Shown here: positions 50,989 to 54,432 of the stretch, piece after piece
Numbering within the stretch: the stretch's first letter is position 1
Layout: each line of letters opens with the position of its first letter
Assembly: GCA_900549325.1 (NCBI GenBank)
Contig: UROI01000006.1
Span: 1 to 54,432 of the forward strand
DNA: 54,432 bases
Reading direction: 5' to 3'
Source of the DNA: an uncultured Mycoplasmatota bacterium
GTDB lineage: Bacteria > Bacillota_I > Bacilli_A > RF39 > UBA660
Position numbers and translations under genes: made by a program
Notes under the pieces: generated by a model
Told to the model about the DNA's origin: nothing
What the model saw: the letters and a program-made list of their open reading frames with translations, nothing else
The model's database searches: none

Positions 50989-51462
50989 CTAATTATTTGT
51001 CCAAGTAATACTATCTAAACTATGATGTTTATTACCAGTAACAACAGTATCCCCTTCTTCACCTTTCCATCTTAAGAAAAATGAAAAATCATAAAATTTA
51101 AGTTCTTCTTCACTATAATTATCAAGAGTAGCACTAGCTATTTCTTTAGCCTTATCTTTTGAAGTATCGCTCTTTAAAGTAATAGCCATATAAACTATTT
51201 TACCTTGTACTCTAGTACTTACGTCTTCGACAAGTTCTGTATCAGTAACTTCCTTCTTAACTTCTTCAAAAGTTTCATTACTAATCTTAACTTTATCTAT
51301 ACCATCTAATCTATTACCATACTTATCAGAAGAGCCTCCAATTAACATTTGAAAAAATATAATTAATAATATTAAAAATAATATAAAACCTAAGGCAATA
51401 ATAATAGCAAAACCTTTGTTTTTATTAGCCCAACTTTTTATTTTCTTAAAAAAATCCTTCAT
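50989..51462 (-). CDS. Single-pass membrane protein, unknown function
   Basis: A 157-aa protein: basic N-terminus, one membrane segment (about 17-43), and an external domain (about 50-157) with alternating strands (VQGKIVYMAITLKSDTSKDKAKEIASATLDNY) and a terminal FYDFSFFLRWKGEEGD...ITWTNN. The pattern of a predicted lipid- or protein-binding small alpha/beta domain is seen, but no family is recognised. It is the first gene of the operon with the GGDEF receptor and YihY. AGGAGA precedes the ATG. Confidence 0.65.
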   Translation of the reverse strand: MKDFFKKIKSWANKNKGFAIIIALGFILFLILLIIFFQMLIGGSSDKYGNRLDGIDKVKISNETFEEVKKEVTDTELVEDVSTRVQGKIVYMAITLKSDTSKDKAKEIASATLDNYSEEELKFYDFSFFLRWKGEEGDTVVTGNKHHSLDSITWTNN

Positions 51463-51539
51463 ACATATCTCCTTCTTATCTAATACAATATTATTATACT
51501 ATATTGCTAAATATTTATCAAGAATTTTTATCTCATTAA

Positions 51540-51568
51540 TTTACATCTTAAAATATCCATGCTATAAT
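51540..51568 (+). promoter_or_regulatory. Promoter of the mgtC-like gene
   Basis: TTTACA-N17-TATAAT with extended -10 TG, about 22 bases before ATG 51590. Confidence 0.75.
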
Positions 51569-51589
51569 ATTATTGATAGGAGAATAAAA

Positions 51590-52297
51590 ATGGATTATCA
51601 TATTGAATTTTTACTGAAAATATTAGTTTGCTTTTTACTTAGTGCCTGTATTGGTGTTGAAAGGCAGTTTAGAGGAAGAAAGGCTGGACTTAGAACTGTT
51701 ATATTAGTTAGTTTAGGCTCTTTCTTATTTGTAAACTTCTCTTTTGAGTTTCCTAAGAGTGATACTACTAGAATAGCGGCTCAAGTAGTCGCTGGTATTG
51801 GCTTTCTAGGAGCAGGAGTAATAATAAAAGACTCTAAGAATGTTAAAGGACTAACTACTGCAGCTACTCTTTGGTGTAGTGCGGCTATTGGGATTCTTTG
51901 CTCAGCAAATCTTCTTTTTGAAGCCGCTACTGGCACACTATTCATTCTCTTTACTAATATCGTTTTAAGAAGTCTTAATCGTAGAATTAATCTCTTAAGT
52001 GGTAAAGGAACTTATAACGTATATCATTTTAGTATTACTTGTGATAAAAAAGACTTAGATAAATTACAAGAGTTGACTAAGAAAGTAATTAAAGATAATG
52101 ATGGTAGAATAGATAGTACTGAAATAACTACTCTAGAAAATAATGATAAAAAACTAAGTATCTATATACTAGATAATGCTTTAAATGATAAACTAACTAA
52201 AAATCTAATGAATGAATTATCTAGTAAGAAAGAAGTATTATCAATTAGTTTAAATAAAGAGAGTAAAAAATCTATATACGAATATGAAGAACTATAA
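51590..52297 (+). CDS. MgtC/SapB-family membrane protein
   Basis: A 235-aa protein. The MgtC domain (about 1-130) has GVERQFRGRKAGLRTVILVSLGSFLFVNFSF, AAQVVAGIGFLGAGVIIKD and KGLTTAATLWCSAAIGI, with four to five membrane segments, and a C-terminal ACT-like domain (about 145-225). MgtC proteins affect magnesium adaptation and membrane energetics, partly by acting on the F-type ATP synthase in Salmonella; relevance here is speculative. A longer in-frame reading from 51416 is rejected because the promoter and AGGAGA lie inside it. Confidence 0.9.
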   Translation: MDYHIEFLLKILVCFLLSACIGVERQFRGRKAGLRTVILVSLGSFLFVNFSFEFPKSDTTRIAAQVVAGIGFLGAGVIIKDSKNVKGLTTAATLWCSAAIGILCSANLLFEAATGTLFILFTNIVLRSLNRRINLLSGKGTYNVYHFSITCDKKDLDKLQELTKKVIKDNDGRIDSTEITTLENNDKKLSIYILDNALNDKLTKNLMNELSSKKEVLSISLNKESKKSIYEYEEL

Positions 52298-52317
52298 AAA
52301 GAGCCTTGGCTCTTTTT
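52296..52317. terminator. Bidirectional terminator
   Basis: AAAAAGAGCC-TT-GGCTCTTTTT between the convergent mgtC-like and sigE genes, overlapping the sigE stop. Confidence 0.85.
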
Positions 52318-52997
52318 TATAATTTAATAATACTAGATAATTTCTTAATAACTTTCTTTTCTATTCTTGAAATATAGGACTGTGATATACCAAGCATATT
52401 AGCTACTTCTTTCTGAGTCATTTCTTTCTTACCATTAAGACCATATCTAAGTTCAATAATTTCTTTATCTCTCTTACCAAGTTTAGATACTTCCCTATAC
52501 ATAAGTTTCTTATCAAGTTCATCTTCAATAGGCTTAGTAACAATATTATCATCAGTACCAAGAACATCCTCTAAATGAAGTTCATTACCTTCAGAATCAA
52601 AAGATAAAGAATCCTCAAAAGAGACTTCAGTTCTCTTTTTCTTCGTCTTTCTAAGATACATAAGTATTTCATTATCAATACATCTTGAAGCATAAGTAGC
52701 TAGTTTAATATTCTTATCATTTTGATAAGTATTAACTCCCTTAATAAGACCTATAGTACCAATAGATACCAAGTCTTCTAAATCAATCTTTGTATTTTCA
52801 TACTTCTTAGCTAGAAATACTACTAGTCTAAGATTATGCTCAATAAGTTTATCTCTTGCCTTCATATCACCATTTAAAAACATATTAACATACTTTTCTT
52901 CTTCTTCTTTACTTAATGGTTCAGGTAATATATCAGTACTACCTACAAAAAATAAATAATTAAGTCTAGCAATAATTCTTTTAAGTAATTTTAACAT
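52317..52997 (-). CDS. sigE: RNA polymerase sporulation sigma factor SigE
   Basis: Early mother-cell sigma factor, made as an inactive precursor. Region 2 (NLRLVVFLAKKYENTKIDLEDLVSIGTIGLIKGVNTY, KLATYASRCIDNEILMYLRK) and region 4 (GKRDKEIIELRYGL ... TQKEVANMLGISQSYISRIEKK) match B. subtilis SigE closely, as does SEVSFEDSL/VLGTDDNIVTK. The N-terminal pro-sequence (about 20 residues, LKLLKRIIARLNYLFFVGS) is shorter than in B. subtilis but keeps the amphipathic character. It follows its activating protease gene spoIIGA by four bases, with AAAGGATG as ribosome site. Confidence 0.93.
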   Translation of the reverse strand: MLKLLKRIIARLNYLFFVGSTDILPEPLSKEEEEKYVNMFLNGDMKARDKLIEHNLRLVVFLAKKYENTKIDLEDLVSIGTIGLIKGVNTYQNDKNIKLATYASRCIDNEILMYLRKTKKKRTEVSFEDSLSFDSEGNELHLEDVLGTDDNIVTKPIEDELDKKLMYREVSKLGKRDKEIIELRYGLNGKKEMTQKEVANMLGISQSYISRIEKKVIKKLSSIIKL

Positions 52998-53001
52998 ATT
53001 A

Positions 53002-53742
53002 TCATCCTTTCATTATATCTTTATGTAGTATTACATCTACTCCATCACCAAAATTAAAACTATCAGAAAACCCAATTAGAACATTACCTTTATATCCTAT
53101 ACCATCAATAAAAATAATATCAGGTTTAATACATTTAAGTAGTCCATTACCATTTATTGTATGATATGGTACTAAAATATATTTATCTTCCTTAATATAC
53201 TTATCAGGTACTATAATAACAGGTCTTTTTTTATATGGATCATATAAATTATTACCAGTATCAACAAATCCTATTAAAGATAATTTTTCTCTATCTTTAA
53301 AATATATGTCTACTTTATAATAATTATTATAAATACTTCTCATTTTCTTATTTTCTTTTATATATAAAATCATAACTTCTATACTAATAACTATAATTAT
53401 TAAATAAGTAAGAAACATACTATTAGATACTTTAATATTAAACAAATATATAATACCTCCAAGTAATGTACTAAGAATATACATATATAGAATATTCTTA
53501 ATTAAATATCTAATATCCTTATATCCAAAAGAAATAAGTACCATAATAACAATACTAACTATTTCTATAACTATCTTATTAAGAGAAGTAAATAGTACTA
53601 GTGAAGATATACCTCCCAGTAGAGAAGATAATATCATTCTAATATGACTAGTTTTTCTTTTAAGTAAAATACTCGTAGACATAATAATAATATAATCCAT
53701 AATAACATTAAATATAAAAAATAAATCAATATACATTTTCAT
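53002..53742 (-). CDS. spoIIGA: Sigma-E processing peptidase SpoIIGA
   Basis: Membrane aspartic protease that cleaves pro-sigma-E in the mother cell when signalled by SpoIIR from the forespore. Five N-terminal membrane segments (about 3-150) are followed by the protease domain (about 155-246) with the catalytic motif LIGFVDTGNNLYDPYKKRPVIIV (DTGN) and VPYHTINGNGLLKCIKPD. The 246-aa protein is shorter than the 309-aa B. subtilis form. There is almost no leader: a TATAAT lies about 10-15 bases before the ATG and no ribosome site is seen. Confidence 0.9.
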   Translation of the reverse strand: MKMYIDLFFIFNVIMDYIIIMSTSILLKRKTSHIRMILSSLLGGISSLVLFTSLNKIVIEIVSIVIMVLISFGYKDIRYLIKNILYMYILSTLLGGIIYLFNIKVSNSMFLTYLIIIVISIEVMILYIKENKKMRSIYNNYYKVDIYFKDREKLSLIGFVDTGNNLYDPYKKRPVIIVPDKYIKEDKYILVPYHTINGNGLLKCIKPDIIFIDGIGYKGNVLIGFSDSFNFGDGVDVILHKDIMKG

Positions 53743-53752
53743 ATATTAATTA

Positions 53753-53791
53753 TAAAAAAAAGAACATAAATACTATGTCGATTTATATTCT
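53753..53791 (-). terminator. Intrinsic terminator of the Flp-type pilin gene
   Basis: An 11-bp stem (AGAATATAAAT with ATTTATGTTCT, one G-U pair) followed on the minus strand by eight T. Confidence 0.8.
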
Positions 53792-53792
53792 A

Positions 53793-54011
53793 TTATTCAA
53801 ATAATTTATTTTCGTCTCCAGCACAGTAGGCACCACCTACTTTTTCACCTTCAACATATTCTTTACCGGATATATTACATCCAACCTTAGTTATTGCATC
53901 TTGAAGATATCCTCCAAATACTTTAACTGCTCCTATTGCAACAACAGTAATTAAAACTATTATAAGTACATATTCAACTAAAGTTTGACCTTTTCTGTTT
54001 AATTTCATCAT
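53793..54011 (-). CDS. Flp/Fap-type (Tad) pilin
   Basis: A 72-aa type IVb pilin. The short basic leader ends in Gly before the class III cleavage site: NRKG|QTLVEYVLIIVLITVVAIGAVKVFG, with the essential Glu5 of the mature protein and a 20-residue hydrophobic helix; two Cys (CNIS, YCAG) may pair in the tail. ATG 54011 is taken as start because GGAGG lies seven bases upstream; an upstream GTG-type reading is unlikely. No prepilin peptidase, ATPase or Tad assembly gene is in the window, so these would lie elsewhere. Confidence 0.85.
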   Translation of the reverse strand: MMKLNRKGQTLVEYVLIIVLITVVAIGAVKVFGGYLQDAITKVGCNISGKEYVEGEKVGGAYCAGDENKLFE

Positions 54012-54102
54012 CTTATATCCTCCGCCTACTCTATTCATAACTTAATTGTACTATATTTTAATTAATAAAGCAATATCTTTTATTATTTTTTTATTTCATT
54101 TA

Positions 54103-54156
54103 CACTTTAATCCTAAAGTATTAAAGTGCTGTTATTAGTCTAAGGTCTAATAACAG
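54103..54156 (+). repeat. Tandem double hairpin, CC..GT-loop family (copy c)
   Basis: 54103-54128: perfect 9-bp stem CACTTTAAT with loop CCTAAAGT. 54129-54156: perfect 10-bp stem CTGTTATTAG with loop TCTAAGGT. It lies six bases past the stop of the fragment at 54162-54422. Confidence 0.75.
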
Positions 54157-54161
54157 TGTAT

Positions 54162-54422
54162 CTACATACCTATTATATATAAGCATAATCTATATACCAA
54201 AAGAAAGATATTAGTCATACCTTTCTTAGTTATATTATTATATGGATTGGTTGAAGAACCATTTCCTGACTCTACCATTAGTTCAGGACTTAGAGAAAGG
54301 ACTGGCACGACCCTAGCCGCATCATACACAATGCCGGCTTTGCGCACAGAGCCGTCCGAATAGATATTCCCCACAGGGTACGAGCTGCTGGAATTAGGGG
54401 TACTAGTTTTATATAAAATCAC
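54162..54422 (-). pseudogene. G+C-rich C-type-lectin-like surface-protein fragment (VR-like)
   Basis: An 86-codon frame with no convincing start: a TAA lies in frame at 54429-54431 near the window edge. The translation (SYPVGNIYSDGSVRKAGIVYDAARVVPVLSLSPELMVESGNGSSTNPY) matches the end of the C-type-lectin-like domain seen at 20795, where VRPVISLKPD...GNGTMNNPF occurs. The normally conserved GVRP is RVVP. About 54300-54405 has roughly half G+C by hand count, against about a quarter to a third elsewhere, and uses CGC, GCC, GGC and TCG codons that neighbours avoid. It may be a diversity-generating-retroelement variable region, a foreign fragment, or the end of a frameshifted gene. Confidence 0.5.
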
Positions 54423-54432
54423 CCTATATTAA

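Noticed and set aside
51416..51589. Longer N-terminus for the MgtC-like protein
   Set aside because: The promoter and ribosome site lie inside this extension, and it overlaps the start of the opposite gene; MDYHIEFLLK at 51590 is the natural MgtC start.
53793..54432. Diversity-generating retroelement
   Set aside because: No reverse transcriptase or template repeat is in the window; only a possible variable-region fragment is present, so the system itself is not called.
1..54432. tRNA, rRNA, CRISPR arrays, insertion sequences, Mycoplasma genetic code
   Set aside because: No cloverleaf or rRNA-like stretches, no spacer-repeat arrays and no transposase frames were seen. Several genes end in TGA (for example spoIIGA and the b-delta gene), so TGA is a stop here.

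Overview
The window looks like the chromosome of an uncultured, strongly A+T-rich member of the Bacilli (RF39/Erysipelotrichia-like gut lineages would fit). The clues are an HrcA-controlled dnaK operon, RNase HIII, an ECF transporter and AGGAGG-type ribosome sites. TGA is used as a stop, so this is not the Mycoplasma code. Sporulation genes are present: spoIIP, cotE, and a spoIIGA-sigE pair. Lineage placement is inference; no rRNA or tRNA gene was seen. Nearly all genes lie on the minus strand in short, tightly overlapping operons.

Layout. 1-0.45 kb: a leader ORF with a G9 tract, a terminator, and the start of a secreted protein (possible attenuator). 0.45-9.7 kb: hisS operon, truA, dinD, an ECF transporter module with asymmetrically degenerate ATPases, rnhC (+), and a Fic protein. 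9.7-13.2 kb: spoIIP plus partner; PAP2, rsmE and an acidic membrane protein. 13.4-18.4 kb: hrcA-grpE-(small membrane gene)-dnaK-dnaJ, with two CIRCE-like operators around a consensus promoter. 18.6-20.8 kb (+): a DUF3298-like protein and two tandem alpha/beta hydrolases. 20.8-25.6 kb: two surface proteins (one frameshifted at an A7 tract), cotE, a sirtuin, a DUF421 protein and a TIGR04086 protein. 25.7-29.5 kb: five tandem SipW-dependent (TasA/camelysin-like) secreted proteins. 29.6-36.4 kb: a nine-gene F1-like ATPase operon. 36.5-41.3 kb: a hydrolase/VirB2-like fusion, topA, a deacetylase-like protein and a flavin-binding lipoprotein. 41.3-44 kb: SemiSWEET, CinA-C, Gx transporter, NusG-II-like protein and ApbE. 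44.1-48 kb: two cell-surface proteins, one an autolysin with a dockerin. 48-51.5 kb: a candidate structured RNA, YihY, and a GGDEF receptor. 51.6-54.4 kb: MgtC (+), sigE, spoIIGA, a Flp pilin and a G+C-rich C-type-lectin-like fragment.

Most notable system. The operon at 29579-36364 encodes clear alpha, beta, gamma, epsilon and fused b-delta homologues plus a c-subunit homologue. Nucleotide-site residues are intact, but the c-like protein has Ser60 where the ion-binding Asp/Glu should be, and no a subunit is present. Instead the operon has a five-segment membrane protein, a coiled-coil protein and a single-pass protein with an external domain. This reads as an F1 motor joined to a membrane ring that cannot move ions in the usual way, so it may do mechanical or transport work. 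It is followed by the TasA-like array and preceded by a peptidoglycan-hydrolase/VirB2-like fusion; a functional link to either is a hypothesis.

Five intergenic tandem double hairpins with a conserved CC(N4)GT loop form a second undescribed pattern.
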